This document shows, piece by piece, positions 44,087 to 53,146 of a stretch of 64,000 nt of DNA. The position numbers and the translations under genes were made by a program. Numbering within the stretch: position 1 is the stretch's first letter; every line of letters starts with the position of its first letter. Source of the stretch: Riemerella columbina DSM 16469 (GTDB lineage Bacteria > Bacteroidota > Bacteroidia > Flavobacteriales > Weeksellaceae); assembly GCF_000374405.1 (NCBI RefSeq), contig NZ_KB894240.1, positions 7,285 to 71,284 on the forward strand. The letters are read 5' to 3'. The notes under the pieces were generated by a model, which was given only the letters and a program-made list of their open reading frames with translations, had not been told where the DNA came from and did not search any database.

Positions 44087-45979
44087 TTATAGAACTAAAA
44101 AGTTAATAATTAAAATAATACCTATCGCCAAAGACATAATGAAAATATAAGTTTCTACATTTCCATTTTGTAGTCTTTTGAACGCTTTACCAGAGCCAAT
44201 GGCTCCAAGTCCCACACCATTCACCAATCGGTCTAGAAACCCTTTATCAAACACAGACGACGCTCTGCCTAAACCTTCTTCTATCGGTTTTACAACCATC
44301 GCATTATAAATTTCATCAATATATAATTTGTGTGCTGACCATTTTTCCCAACCTTTGTAATGCTCCTGTGGTTGTTTTTTCTTCACTACATAAAGATATC
44401 TTACACCAATCCAAACCAGTACAAACATCAGTACCGTAAACCCTAATAACACCATTTCTCTAACGAAAGGAACTTCTTCTAGGTGAGGTGGATTAATATA
44501 TAAACGCTCTAACCAATGGTGTAGATTTTTAAACTCACCATGAGCTATAAAATGAGGCAAATTAATGAAACCACCTACTACTGAAAGTACTGCCAATACC
44601 ATTAATGGTAAAGTCATATTCAGCGGGCTTTCGTGTAAATGGTGCTTTTGCTCTTCTGTTCCTCTAAACTCCCCATGGAAAGTTAAATAATATAGTCGGA
44701 ACATGTAAGTTGCCGTCATAGCCGCAATTACAAATAGAATAAACCAAAATATAGGATGTTTAGCATAAGCAGAAACTAAAATTTCGTCTTTCGAAATCAT
44801 CCCAGAGAATAATGGCATCCCCGAAATGGCTAAAGTCCCAATAAAGAAAGTAATATGGGTAATTGGAATATATTTTTTAAGACCGCCCATATAGCGCATA
44901 TCTTGCTCACCACTCATCGCATGGATTACAGACCCTGAGCCTAAGAATAATAAGGCTTTAAAGAAAGCATGCGTCATCAAGTGGAACATGGCTGCAGTAT
45001 AGGCTCCAACACCTAACGCTACAAACATAAATCCTAATTGAGAGACTGTAGAATATGCCAATACTTTTTTAATATCGTTTTGTCTTAATGCCATAAATGC
45101 TGCCATACCAGCCGTTAATAATGCTACGATAAGAATAACATCCATGGTCGTAGGTGCTAAAGAATACAATACATTAGAACGCACAATCAGGTAAATACCA
45201 GCGGTAACCATCGTAGCGGCGTGGATTAATGCGGATACAGGCGTTGGTCCTGCCATCGCATCTGGAAGCCATGTAAATAATGGTAACTGAGCCGACTTAC
45301 CTACGGCACCAACAAATAAACTTAAAGTGATAAAGGTAATAATAGCCCCATCTGGTTCAAACATAGAGGCATTCTGAGAGATGCTCATATAGTCCACCGC
45401 ATTGGTTTGATAGGCTAAAGTAAATATCCCAATTAATAAACCTAAGTCCCCAATACGGTTCATGATAAAGGCTTTTCTTGCTGCTTTACCATACTCTACA
45501 TTTTTGTACCAAAAGCCAATTAATAGATAAGAACAAAGTCCTACCCCTTCCCATCCGATAAATAGGATAAGGTAGTTGCTTCCCATAACTAATAATAGCA
45601 TCGAGAAGATAAATAAATTTAAGTAAGTAAAGAATTTATAAAATCCTTCGTCGTGGCTCATATAACCAATAGAGTAAAGATGGATCAAAGAGCCAATCCC
45701 TGTAATGATCATCATCATCATCAAAGATAACTGGTCTACTTGGAAACCGAAATTAACCAATACCCCATTCACTCTAAACCACTCAAACGCTTTCACCACT
45801 AATGCAGGGGAATCGGCGTTAAACTGTGTAAATAAATACGCCGATAGCACAAAAGAAGTGAATACTACCGCAGTGGCAAGACCTCCTACTATTAGTTTTG
45901 GTAACTTTTTCCCTAATAACCCATTGATTAAAAAGCTCATCAAAGGAAAAAGAACAATTGCATAAATTATATTTTCCAT
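44087..45979 (-). CDS. nuoL: NADH-quinone oxidoreductase subunit L
   Basis: Distal antiporter-like subunit, 630 residues. The core of about 14 helices includes FIGWEGVGLCSYLLIGFWY, LPDAMAGPTPVSALIHAATM and VLAYSTVSQLGFMFVALG. The C-terminal part carries the long lateral helix (around 530-600) that ties the antiporter subunits together, then a last membrane helix. Seven bases after nuoK. Confidence 0.95.
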   Translation of the reverse strand: MENIIYAIVLFPLMSFLINGLLGKKLPKLIVGGLATAVVFTSFVLSAYLFTQFNADSPALVVKAFEWFRVNGVLVNFGFQVDQLSLMMMMIITGIGSLIHLYSIGYMSHDEGFYKFFTYLNLFIFSMLLLVMGSNYLILFIGWEGVGLCSYLLIGFWYKNVEYGKAARKAFIMNRIGDLGLLIGIFTLAYQTNAVDYMSISQNASMFEPDGAIITFITLSLFVGAVGKSAQLPLFTWLPDAMAGPTPVSALIHAATMVTAGIYLIVRSNVLYSLAPTTMDVILIVALLTAGMAAFMALRQNDIKKVLAYSTVSQLGFMFVALGVGAYTAAMFHLMTHAFFKALLFLGSGSVIHAMSGEQDMRYMGGLKKYIPITHITFFIGTLAISGMPLFSGMISKDEILVSAYAKHPIFWFILFVIAAMTATYMFRLYYLTFHGEFRGTEEQKHHLHESPLNMTLPLMVLAVLSVVGGFINLPHFIAHGEFKNLHHWLERLYINPPHLEEVPFVREMVLLGFTVLMFVLVWIGVRYLYVVKKKQPQEHYKGWEKWSAHKLYIDEIYNAMVVKPIEEGLGRASSVFDKGFLDRLVNGVGLGAIGSGKAFKRLQNGNVETYIFIMSLAIGIILIINFLVL

Positions 45980-45986
45980 ATTTCTT

Positions 45987-46313
45987 TTATCCTTTTAATT
46001 TATTAAGTAAACTGATATCTACAGACTTGGTATTTCTATACATCATTGTGATGATGGCTAATCCTACCGCCACCTCTGCTGCAGCTACCACCATAATAAA
46101 GAATACCAACATCTGTCCATGGGCATCGCCATAGTAAGTTGAAAACGCTACCAATAATAAATTGACAGAATTGAGCATCAACTCTACGCAACCCAAAATC
46201 ACAATCGCATTTTTTCTCAACAAAACACCCAAAACTCCTAAACAAAATAAAAATAGCGACAAGGCTACGAAATAAGTTAATGGGATATGTTCTACAAAAG
46301 TATTGACTTCCAT
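45987..46313 (-). CDS. nuoK: NADH-quinone oxidoreductase subunit K
   Basis: Small membrane subunit, 108 residues with three helices. Helix 2 holds the conserved glutamate in LGCVELMLNSVNLLLVAFS and helix 3 another in AAAEVAVGLAIITMMYR. Six bases after nuoJ. Confidence 0.95.
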   Translation of the reverse strand: MEVNTFVEHIPLTYFVALSLFLFCLGVLGVLLRKNAIVILGCVELMLNSVNLLLVAFSTYYGDAHGQMLVFFIMVVAAAEVAVGLAIITMMYRNTKSVDISLLNKLKG

Positions 46314-46319
46314 AATAAT

Positions 46320-46817
46320 TTATATATCTTTTTTACCAATTAATACCGCACCTACAATCCCCGAAAGAATCAAAATAGAAGCTAACTCAAATGGTAATAC
46401 ATATTCGTTAAACAATAATTGACCTAAGTTTTTGGTTAATCCAACCCCTTGTGCAACTTCACTTGTTGGAAGTTGGTTACCCGTGTAGCCTTTTAGCATT
46501 CCTAAAAAGCCTACCAATAATAATCCCGCAGAGAATACGCCTGCAAATTTCATCACATTGTGCTTTTTACCTTCATCTTGTGCTTTTAAATTCAGCATCA
46601 TTAAGACATAAAGGAACAGAACCATAATCGCTCCCGCATAGACAATGATCTGTACAATACCCAAAAACTGAGCATTGAGCAAAATATAAAGCCCTGCAAT
46701 AGAGAAGAAAGTCACCACCAAAGACAAAATACTATACAGCGGATTTTTAGACGCTACAAAATAAATTGCACTGGCTACCGCTAAACCTGAAATAATATAA
46801 AAAACAATTAATTCCAT
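46320..46817 (-). CDS. nuoJ: NADH-quinone oxidoreductase subunit J
   Basis: Membrane subunit, 165 residues and five helices. NPLYSILSLVVTFFSIAGLY and QIIVYAGAIMVLFLYVLMML are diagnostic; the latter holds the pi-bulge helix region. Its ATG overlaps the nuoI stop by one base, indicating coupled translation. Confidence 0.94.
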   Translation of the reverse strand: MELIVFYIISGLAVASAIYFVASKNPLYSILSLVVTFFSIAGLYILLNAQFLGIVQIIVYAGAIMVLFLYVLMMLNLKAQDEGKKHNVMKFAGVFSAGLLLVGFLGMLKGYTGNQLPTSEVAQGVGLTKNLGQLLFNEYVLPFELASILILSGIVGAVLIGKKDI

Positions 46818-47347
46818 TAGTTATAAGATTTTTTTTGTCGTTCGGTAATATCTATTCTATGATCCATTTTTTCTACCAACTTATCCTTACCATAAACGAA
46901 TAATCCACGACTTGGCTCTACATCCACCAAACGATCGGTAAGGTAAATTGCCGATTTAGGACAAGCTTCTTCGCACATGCCACAGAAAATACATCTTAGC
47001 ATATTAATCTCGTAGGTAGACGCATATTTTTCTTCGCGATAAAGGTGTTTTTCATCTTTGGTACGCTCCGCCGCCGTCATGGTAATCGCCTCCGCAGGAC
47101 AAGCTACAGCACAAAGTCCACAAGCGGTACAACGCTCCCTTCCTTCTTCATCTCTTTTTAAGACATGTTGCCCACGCCATACGGCTGCACGAGGTTTTAT
47201 TTCTTCTGGATATTGAATGGTTTTATCTTTCTTAAAAAAATGTTTTAGCGTAATTCCCATTCCCTTCGCAATTGCTGGAAGATAGGCTTTTTCCGCCAAA
47301 GTCATCTTTTTATTAGAAACCACTTTTGATCTATTGGTTAGTTTCAT
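46817..47347 (-). CDS. nuoI: NADH-quinone oxidoreductase subunit I
   Basis: Peripheral-arm ferredoxin-like subunit with two 4Fe-4S clusters (N6a/N6b), 176 residues. The binding motifs are CTACGLCAVACPAEAI and CIFCGMCEEACPKSAI. It transfers electrons toward NuoB. A 70-base gap separates it from nuoH, longer than other gaps in this block. Confidence 0.95.
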   Translation of the reverse strand: MKLTNRSKVVSNKKMTLAEKAYLPAIAKGMGITLKHFFKKDKTIQYPEEIKPRAAVWRGQHVLKRDEEGRERCTACGLCAVACPAEAITMTAAERTKDEKHLYREEKYASTYEINMLRCIFCGMCEEACPKSAIYLTDRLVDVEPSRGLFVYGKDKLVEKMDHRIDITERQKKSYN

Positions 47348-47417
47348 CCTATTTTATATTGTATTAGATTGAGGCTAAGCCCAATGCTCGTCTCTATCTG
47401 TTTTTATTTAATTTTAA

Positions 47418-48482
47418 TTATGCACCAAAGGCTAAAATCATTGCCCCAGTCACTAATAAATTCACTAATGCTAATGGGATTAAAGTTTTCCATCCTAAAT
47501 GCATCAATTGGTCGTATCTGAATCTCGGTAAAGTCCATCTGATCCACATAAATACAAAGATACCAAAAAATACTTTAGATAAGAAAGCCACAATGCTTAG
47601 AATACCCGCAATATTTTCCCCGTAGTTAGAAGTTACCCAGTCAATCCCTGGATAATTGTAACCACCAAAGAACAATACTACAATTAAAGCATTAGAAATA
47701 AACATATTCACATATTCCCCAAACATATACAAGCCTAGCTTCATTGCAGAATACTCCGTCATAAACCCTGCAACCAATTCCGTTTCACACTCTGGAAGGT
47801 CGAACGGGTGGCGGTTACACTCTGCCAATGCCGCTACAAAAAACACAAGAAAGGCAATAGGTTGGTAGAAAATATTCCAATTCATTCCAGAAATTGTAGG
47901 AATTACACCCCAGATATTACCATGGGTTTGTGCCTCTGTAATCACTTTTAAATCTAAAGACCCTGCCATCATAATAATGGATAATAGTGCTAAGCCCATC
48001 GCTAACTCGTAGGAAATCATTTGAGAAGACGCACGAATAGCACCAATCAAAGAGTATTTGTTATTAGAAGCCCAGCCACCAATCATAATACCATAAACCC
48101 CAACCGAAACCATACCAATAAGGTACAATACGCCAACATCTATATTAGCCACTTGAAGGCTAAAGGACTCCCCGCCGATGTTTAAACTTTTTCCCCAAGG
48201 GATAACAGCACCTGTAATTAGGGAAATAAACATCACCAAGCCTGGTCCTAAAATAAAGAGAAATTTTTCCGCATTTCTCGGAATAAAATCTTCTTTAAAG
48301 AAAAACTTACCTCCATCTGCTAATGGTTGAAGCAATCCTAAGGGTCCCGTTCTATTAGGTCCTACCCTATCTTGCATTAGGGCAGCTACTTTTCTCTCTG
48401 CCCATGTAGAGTAAGCCGCTACGGTAAGAGACAAAATGAAAAGCGATACAACTAATATCAATTTAAAAGTTATTAACTCCAT
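47418..48482 (-). CDS. nuoH: NADH-quinone oxidoreductase subunit H
   Basis: Membrane subunit at the quinone-binding interface, 354 residues and about nine helices. DRVGPNRTGPLGLLQPLADG and HPFDLPECETELVAGFMTE are the highly conserved loops. ATG start; its 5' end lies 2 bases after the nuoG stop. Confidence 0.95.
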   Translation of the reverse strand: MELITFKLILVVSLFILSLTVAAYSTWAERKVAALMQDRVGPNRTGPLGLLQPLADGGKFFFKEDFIPRNAEKFLFILGPGLVMFISLITGAVIPWGKSLNIGGESFSLQVANIDVGVLYLIGMVSVGVYGIMIGGWASNNKYSLIGAIRASSQMISYELAMGLALLSIIMMAGSLDLKVITEAQTHGNIWGVIPTISGMNWNIFYQPIAFLVFFVAALAECNRHPFDLPECETELVAGFMTEYSAMKLGLYMFGEYVNMFISNALIVVLFFGGYNYPGIDWVTSNYGENIAGILSIVAFLSKVFFGIFVFMWIRWTLPRFRYDQLMHLGWKTLIPLALVNLLVTGAMILAFGA

Positions 48483-48484
48483 AA

Positions 48485-49516
48485 TTATCTTTCTTCGTCT
48501 TTAATTTTTGGTTCTAGTCTAGCCTCATCTTTTACGCTCACTTCTTTTGCGGATTCGTAGTCGATAAGTTCGTAGTTGTTGGTTTTCTTTTCGTAATGGT
48601 TGAGAGAGATGACCGAATGTCTACTGATATGTCTTGGTCCTTCTACATTCCAATACTTCAAATCTTTTCTGTGGAATCTACAATCATTACAGATAAATTC
48701 TTGTACTTCACCATACTCATCTTTTCTACCCGTTACACGGATGATTTCATCTCCTTTCATCCAAAGCACCGCCTTACCGCTACATTTGTCGCATTGGCAA
48801 GTGGCGTTCATCGGTTTAGTAAACCATACTCTGCTGGCAAAGCGTGAAGTTTTATCCGTAAGCGCACCCACAGGGCATACATCTATCACATTGCCTATAA
48901 ACTCGTGGTCTAAGGCTTTATTGAGGTAAGTTGAAATTTCGGCATGGTCACCGCGGAATAAAATGCCGTGCTCCCGCTCATCGGTCAGCTGGTTGGCTGC
49001 CAATACGCATCTGGCACAGAGGATACAACGGTTCATATTCAATTTAATATAAGGACCGATGTCTTCTGGTTCAAAAGTTCTTCTTTCAAACTCTGTTCTG
49101 GTATTTTCCACGCCGTGCTCATAACCTAAATCTTGGAGATGGCACTCTCCTGCTTGGTCACAGATAGGGCAGTCTAATGGATGATTAACCAATAGAAATT
49201 CCGTAACGGCTTTTCGTGCTTCTTGAGTTCTCTCAGAGGTTAAGTTCTTCACTTCCATACCATCCATCACAGTAGTACGACAACTCGCTACCAATTTAGG
49301 CATCGGGCGCGGATCTGCTTCAGAACCTTTAGAAACTTCTACCAAACAAGTACGACAACGCCCACCGCTGGTTTCCAGTTTGCTATAATAGCACATGGCT
49401 GGCGGTACAGATTTCCCACCGATTTGTCTTGCCGCCTCCAAGATACTAGTTCCTGGTGCAACTTCGGTTGTTTGTCCGTCTATGGTGACTTTAAATTTTT
49501 TAATCTCTTCGCTCAT
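48485..49516 (-). CDS. nuoG: NADH-quinone oxidoreductase subunit G (short form)
   Basis: Iron-sulfur subunit of the peripheral arm, 343 residues. N-terminal 2Fe-2S cysteines are in CYYSKLETSGGRCRTC, the His-ligated 4Fe-4S site is in HPLDCPICDQAGEC, CILCARCV follows, and a final Cys set is CQCDKC/CNDC. The E. coli protein is about 900 residues; the molybdopterin-oxidoreductase-like C-terminal domain is largely absent here. I believe short NuoG forms are usual in Flavobacteriia, so this is not called a truncation. It follows the outer membrane protein gene at 39 bases instead of nuoF. Confidence 0.93.
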   Translation of the reverse strand: MSEEIKKFKVTIDGQTTEVAPGTSILEAARQIGGKSVPPAMCYYSKLETSGGRCRTCLVEVSKGSEADPRPMPKLVASCRTTVMDGMEVKNLTSERTQEARKAVTEFLLVNHPLDCPICDQAGECHLQDLGYEHGVENTRTEFERRTFEPEDIGPYIKLNMNRCILCARCVLAANQLTDEREHGILFRGDHAEISTYLNKALDHEFIGNVIDVCPVGALTDKTSRFASRVWFTKPMNATCQCDKCSGKAVLWMKGDEIIRVTGRKDEYGEVQEFICNDCRFHRKDLKYWNVEGPRHISRHSVISLNHYEKKTNNYELIDYESAKEVSVKDEARLEPKIKDEER

Positions 49517-49555
49517 ATTTATAATGATTCGCTTTAATAAAAGCCTTGATTATTT

Positions 49556-50371
49556 TTATAATTTATTCTTTTTAGTACCAAACACATATCCGATACCAAA
49601 ATTAATTTGTCCAAACATAAAATCTTGACTCGCCGTATCTTCACTACGGAGTGTTGTTTTAATATCAGGCATATTGATATAGCCATATTTTACTTCTACC
49701 CTCGCAATGAGATGTTTCCAAAATATCACATTAATATTTGTTCTTACATCAGCACCAAATCCAGCAATATGGAAACGGTCACTTCTTTCGTTACCGAATA
49801 GTTTAGCATTGGTTTTAGGGTAAAGCACGCCTACACCACCACCATACGCCCAATAGAGGTCAAATTTATCCTTTTGAATTAAAGGTTGGTATTTTTCAGC
49901 CCCTACATTCACATAGTTGAGTCCATCGGTATGCTCAAAAGTTAAAAATTGCTCATCGGATAGGTCTACCTTAGCATCTTTAATATACGACGCATAAGGG
50001 TTTGAAATTGTACCACTAGCATCTACCGTCTGGTCTTGATCCATAACATATTTCATATGGTCTACGGCTAAAACTAATGCCACATTGTCTTTTATGAAAT
50101 AACCGATACGCGTATTGGTCTGCGGAATCGTTACTCTTAAAGGATGAAAATAATCTCTAAAACTAAAATCCGTAGGACGATCATGCGCCACAACTTGATT
50201 CAATTGGAGATTATAATCTTGCCCTTTAAAGTGAATATCCGAATTGCTATATTTAGCTCTATTCCAACCCCAAAAAAGAATCATAGATCCTTTTCTAAAA
50301 ATATCTTTTTCTTGAGCATTCATACCCGAAAAATAAAATAAAAGCAATAAAAACACATATAGTTTTTTCAT
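49556..50371 (-). CDS. Outer membrane beta-barrel protein (unassigned)
   Basis: 271-residue protein with a Sec signal peptide ending MNAQ. Many alternating amphipathic strands follow, and it closes in a strand-like FGIGYVFGTKKNKL, suggesting a small outer membrane barrel. RIGYFIKDNVALVLAVDH is typical of Bacteroidota porin-like proteins. It lies inside the nuo operon between the sdp-like genes and nuoG. It may belong to the inserted segment or be an older resident. No known function recognised. Confidence 0.7.
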   Translation of the reverse strand: MKKLYVFLLLLFYFSGMNAQEKDIFRKGSMILFWGWNRAKYSNSDIHFKGQDYNLQLNQVVAHDRPTDFSFRDYFHPLRVTIPQTNTRIGYFIKDNVALVLAVDHMKYVMDQDQTVDASGTISNPYASYIKDAKVDLSDEQFLTFEHTDGLNYVNVGAEKYQPLIQKDKFDLYWAYGGGVGVLYPKTNAKLFGNERSDRFHIAGFGADVRTNINVIFWKHLIARVEVKYGYINMPDIKTTLRSEDTASQDFMFGQINFGIGYVFGTKKNKL

Positions 50372-50515
50372 AATTATGTTTCACATCTTTTCCTACTTTA
50401 TGGAAAATTTTATTCTTTATTATTATAATTTTTCCTTAATATTTTATCCTATCAATTTGAGTTTAGAATTACCCATTCGCATTTTTACGATCAGTTTAAT
50501 GACTTTAGCTAAAGC
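50372..50515. other. 144-base AT-rich spacer between the membrane gene and the barrel gene
   Basis: No gene seen and no clean TAnnTTTG box found. The gap is large for an operon and may hold a promoter for the barrel gene and nuoG-N that I cannot define. Confidence 0.3.
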
Positions 50516-50992
50516 TTATTCAATTAATTCAAAATTACTTTTTATATCGCTGTTATTATCTAAAAATAATTTAAAATCTACTTCATTTTTTATACCCAGT
50601 AATAATTTTTGATTAATGAGTATACCATAACTTCCTCCTACATTATACGCTTCTATATTTTTTTTACTATTATATCTTACTCCATAGCCTCCAAAATCTT
50701 CAAAGGAATTATACTTAATAAACTTAACAGAATTTATTTGTTTCCACTCTATATATTTTTCTCCTGCAAACGGAAAAAAAGAGTATTTAATCCCTCTTTC
50801 TGAAATTTCAATTTCCAAAGTTAAACTATAAATAAATATTAGAATAACGAAATAAACTATCAATCCCACTATATGTGGTATTGATAACCACTTTGTCCCT
50901 CCTGCGGTTCCATTATATGACATCGCTAACAATAAAATTAATAATGGAAGCCATAACCAATATTGAGTAAATTTTTGTTTTTCCTTAAACAT
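50516..50992 (-). CDS. Two-helix membrane protein with PH-like domain; candidate SDP immunity protein
   Basis: 158 residues: two membrane helices (about 11-25 and 38-56), then a soluble domain (about 58-147) with strand patterns such as EISERGIKYSFFPF and EWKQINSVKFIKY, resembling bacterial PH-like domains. It overlaps the 3' end of the sdpB-like gene by 8 bases, so it is translated with the toxin system. B. subtilis guards itself against SDP with the multi-pass protein SdpI; no SdpI-like gene is present here. By position and topology this is the best immunity candidate. That role is inference, and no family is recognised. Confidence 0.6.
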   Translation of the reverse strand: MFKEKQKFTQYWLWLPLLILLLAMSYNGTAGGTKWLSIPHIVGLIVYFVILIFIYSLTLEIEISERGIKYSFFPFAGEKYIEWKQINSVKFIKYNSFEDFGGYGVRYNSKKNIEAYNVGGSYGILINQKLLLGIKNEVDFKLFLDNNSDIKSNFELIE

Positions 50993-51860
50993 ATTTATTT
51001 GAATTTATAACTTGATGTGACAAAGGTAATAAATAGATTAATAACGCACCTACCATAACTAAAAAAAAACTAAACAATCCTAAAAACAAAAATATGAGAA
51101 AATGAAATAATATCCCTAGTACAAAAAGATAGTTTTTGTATTTCTGTGTCATAAAGATTGCACAAAATAAGAATAATTCCAATAAAACACTCCCCCAAGT
51201 AATAGCACTAGTTAAAAATGCACTTCCGAAGATAAAGGAAATTGTATCCCAATACTCATAACCATATATTTCATGTTGCAACCAATAATATATAGCAGTT
51301 CCATCTGCCCACTCTGGAACAACAAATTTACCAACACTTGCGTGTAAATAAACAATTGCAACTTGAATTTTGATCAACATATAACATATATATCCAACAA
51401 ATTTACTACACAATCTTACTGTTTTTTCCAATTTCCATTGATTTAATCGAAAATCTAATATGTTAATCGGAATCAATAAAAAACATATTATTGAATTTAT
51501 TTGATCTCCCCCATCCACAACAGCAGATATATTTACAAAACTAAATATTAAATACCATTGCAGAATTCCTGTTATAAAAGGAAAAAAGCCAAACATCGTA
51601 ATTAACAATATGGAGATACTTAGTAAATAACACAATATTTTATTATACCTTAAAACATAGAAAAAATTTATTTTTTCAAAAAAAACATTTGGAGAATAAT
51701 TTGATATAATCTCAATGGGAAATAAATCATCATAAGCATTACATAATAATGTAATCAAAAAACTAAAAGCCAAAAAGAACCTGACCAATGGTAAAATATG
51801 CCCATTAGTGATATCAAAGTTAATAACCTTAGATTCATTATTGAGTAGAGATAAAGACAT
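50985..51860 (-). CDS. SdpB-like HTTM-family membrane protein
   Basis: 291-residue polytopic protein (about 7-8 helices) of the HTTM/vitamin K-dependent carboxylase-like superfamily that includes SdpB. The N-terminal block HILPLVRFFLAFSFL and the motif YLHASVGKFVVPEWADGTAI (His and Lys in a helix, then Trp-x-x-Gly) fit the family. SdpB, with SdpA, is needed to mature the SDP toxin in B. subtilis. It overlaps the sdpA-like gene by 23 bases and the candidate immunity gene by 8 bases. ATG start. Confidence 0.82.
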   Translation of the reverse strand: MSLSLLNNESKVINFDITNGHILPLVRFFLAFSFLITLLCNAYDDLFPIEIISNYSPNVFFEKINFFYVLRYNKILCYLLSISILLITMFGFFPFITGILQWYLIFSFVNISAVVDGGDQINSIICFLLIPINILDFRLNQWKLEKTVRLCSKFVGYICYMLIKIQVAIVYLHASVGKFVVPEWADGTAIYYWLQHEIYGYEYWDTISFIFGSAFLTSAITWGSVLLELFLFCAIFMTQKYKNYLFVLGILFHFLIFLFLGLFSFFLVMVGALLIYLLPLSHQVINSNKYV

Positions 51861-52377
51861 ATTCTATATCATATTTAAATTTTTGATTATTTTTATAGTA
51901 AACCCAAGGGACTCTTTTTTCCTTGATGACAACATAATTTCCTTTGAAATATTTAATTGAAGGATTAGATATACGAATCAGGAATTCATCCTTCAAAGAA
52001 ATTTCATCAACAGAACTTGCAGTTCTCCAATAATTATGGTTTATACTTGATAATATAAAGGACAATTCTTGTCCCATACTTCTTGACTTTCTTGACAGAC
52101 CAAACAAGTTAGAGTAATGTGTATTGGGTTTTATCATTTTATTTTTAACGACATTATTGTTTGAGTCTACCTCATATAAATTAACAGAAAACTCTCTTGG
52201 GTCTCTAGTGAAAAAAGCCCATCCTTGTTGAAGCAAATACTTGTTAGTTTGCTTATACTCAAAAGGTAACCTTATAGCACTTTCCTTGGCAAAAGTAGAT
52301 GCAAACACAATATAACAAATAAAAAATATTATTGTATAAGCAACTAAATCCAATAATTTTTTATTTTTTAAATACAT
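51838..52377 (-). CDS. SdpA-like toxin maturation protein
   Basis: 179 residues from the ATG at 52377; a TTG two codons earlier is the longest start. One N-terminal membrane helix (about 8-26) precedes a periplasmic domain containing QQGWAFFTRDPREFSVNLYEV. The GW-(A/G)-FFT-(K/R)-(D/N)-PRE pattern is characteristic of SdpA-family proteins. RKSRSMGQEL and NHNYWRT follow. SdpA in B. subtilis is a membrane-associated protein required with SdpB for producing active SDP. It overlaps the sdpC-like gene by 17 bases and sdpB by 23. Confidence 0.82.
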   Translation of the reverse strand: MYLKNKKLLDLVAYTIIFFICYIVFASTFAKESAIRLPFEYKQTNKYLLQQGWAFFTRDPREFSVNLYEVDSNNNVVKNKMIKPNTHYSNLFGLSRKSRSMGQELSFILSSINHNYWRTASSVDEISLKDEFLIRISNPSIKYFKGNYVVIKEKRVPWVYYKNNQKFKYDIEYVFISTQ

Positions 52378-53080
52378 TAGCAATATCCGTAACTAAATAT
52401 TCTTTTGAAATTTTTTGTTTATTGAACTTTTCTAAAGAAGTCGCCCATGCTTTATAATGAAAGGTAACTGCCGCGACCACATTAACTAATCCTGCCGCTT
52501 CCCAAACAACAGCCGCTACAACAAAAGCAACAGCTGCCGCTACAACTAAAATAGTTTGTTCTATTTCATCTGTAAAATATTGTTGTATTTTTTTTAAATC
52601 ATCCTCATTATTAAAATCAAAAGTAGTAAAATCTATTTTTTCTGTCAAAATGAGAGCTTCTCTGATTGAGTTACCGTATTTTTTGGAGATTAAAAGACTT
52701 TTTAACAGCTCATCTGATCCATGATTTATAGCATTCTCTATTTTAATATAATTTCCACTTTTAATATCCTTTTTAAAATTTTCAAAAAAATAAGGATTTT
52801 TATTATTTATATTCTGAATAACATCGTTTATCAATAATTGTTTATCTTTTTCCATTTCAGGAGATAAAACTATTGCATCTCTACTAATATCAGATAAAGA
52901 TTGTACCCTATCAACAAATTTGCCTTCTTGAAAAAAAATCCCTTTAAATATTTCCTCACCAGTAAAATCAAATCTATTGTTGATATCGTCACTATCCCTG
53001 TTGCAACTTACTAATATAAAAACTATTGTTAGTAAACTGATAAACACTCTGTTTTTTGTCAGTTCTCTGTAAAATTTCAT
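52361..53080 (-). CDS. SdpC-like antimicrobial peptide precursor (lipoprotein)
   Basis: 239-residue precursor. The signal peptide ends in lipobox ILVSC (Cys26), so the pre-form is probably a lipoprotein. Just after it comes FTGEEIFKGIFFQEGK (39-54), the conserved SdpC-family pattern. A helical middle region follows, then a strongly hydrophobic hairpin (about 176-206, with VVAAAVAFVVAAVVWEAAG) like the segment released as the mature SDP toxin in B. subtilis. Cys26 is the only cysteine, so the disulfide of B. subtilis SDP cannot form. First gene of the sdpC-A-B-like set; 66 bases after nuoF. Confidence 0.82.
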   Translation of the reverse strand: MKFYRELTKNRVFISLLTIVFILVSCNRDSDDINNRFDFTGEEIFKGIFFQEGKFVDRVQSLSDISRDAIVLSPEMEKDKQLLINDVIQNINNKNPYFFENFKKDIKSGNYIKIENAINHGSDELLKSLLISKKYGNSIREALILTEKIDFTTFDFNNEDDLKKIQQYFTDEIEQTILVVAAAVAFVVAAVVWEAAGLVNVVAAVTFHYKAWATSLEKFNKQKISKEYLVTDIANVFKK

Positions 53081-53146
53081 AACTTAATTTTTTTGTTTAT
53101 TATTAATTCATTTTACACATCTCTTTGAGAAATAAGAGCATCTCTT

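Noticed and set aside
48485-49516. Calling nuoG truncated by the neighbouring insertion
   Set aside because: The insertion is on its 5' side, the missing part is the C-terminal domain, and short NuoG forms are believed usual in Flavobacteriia.
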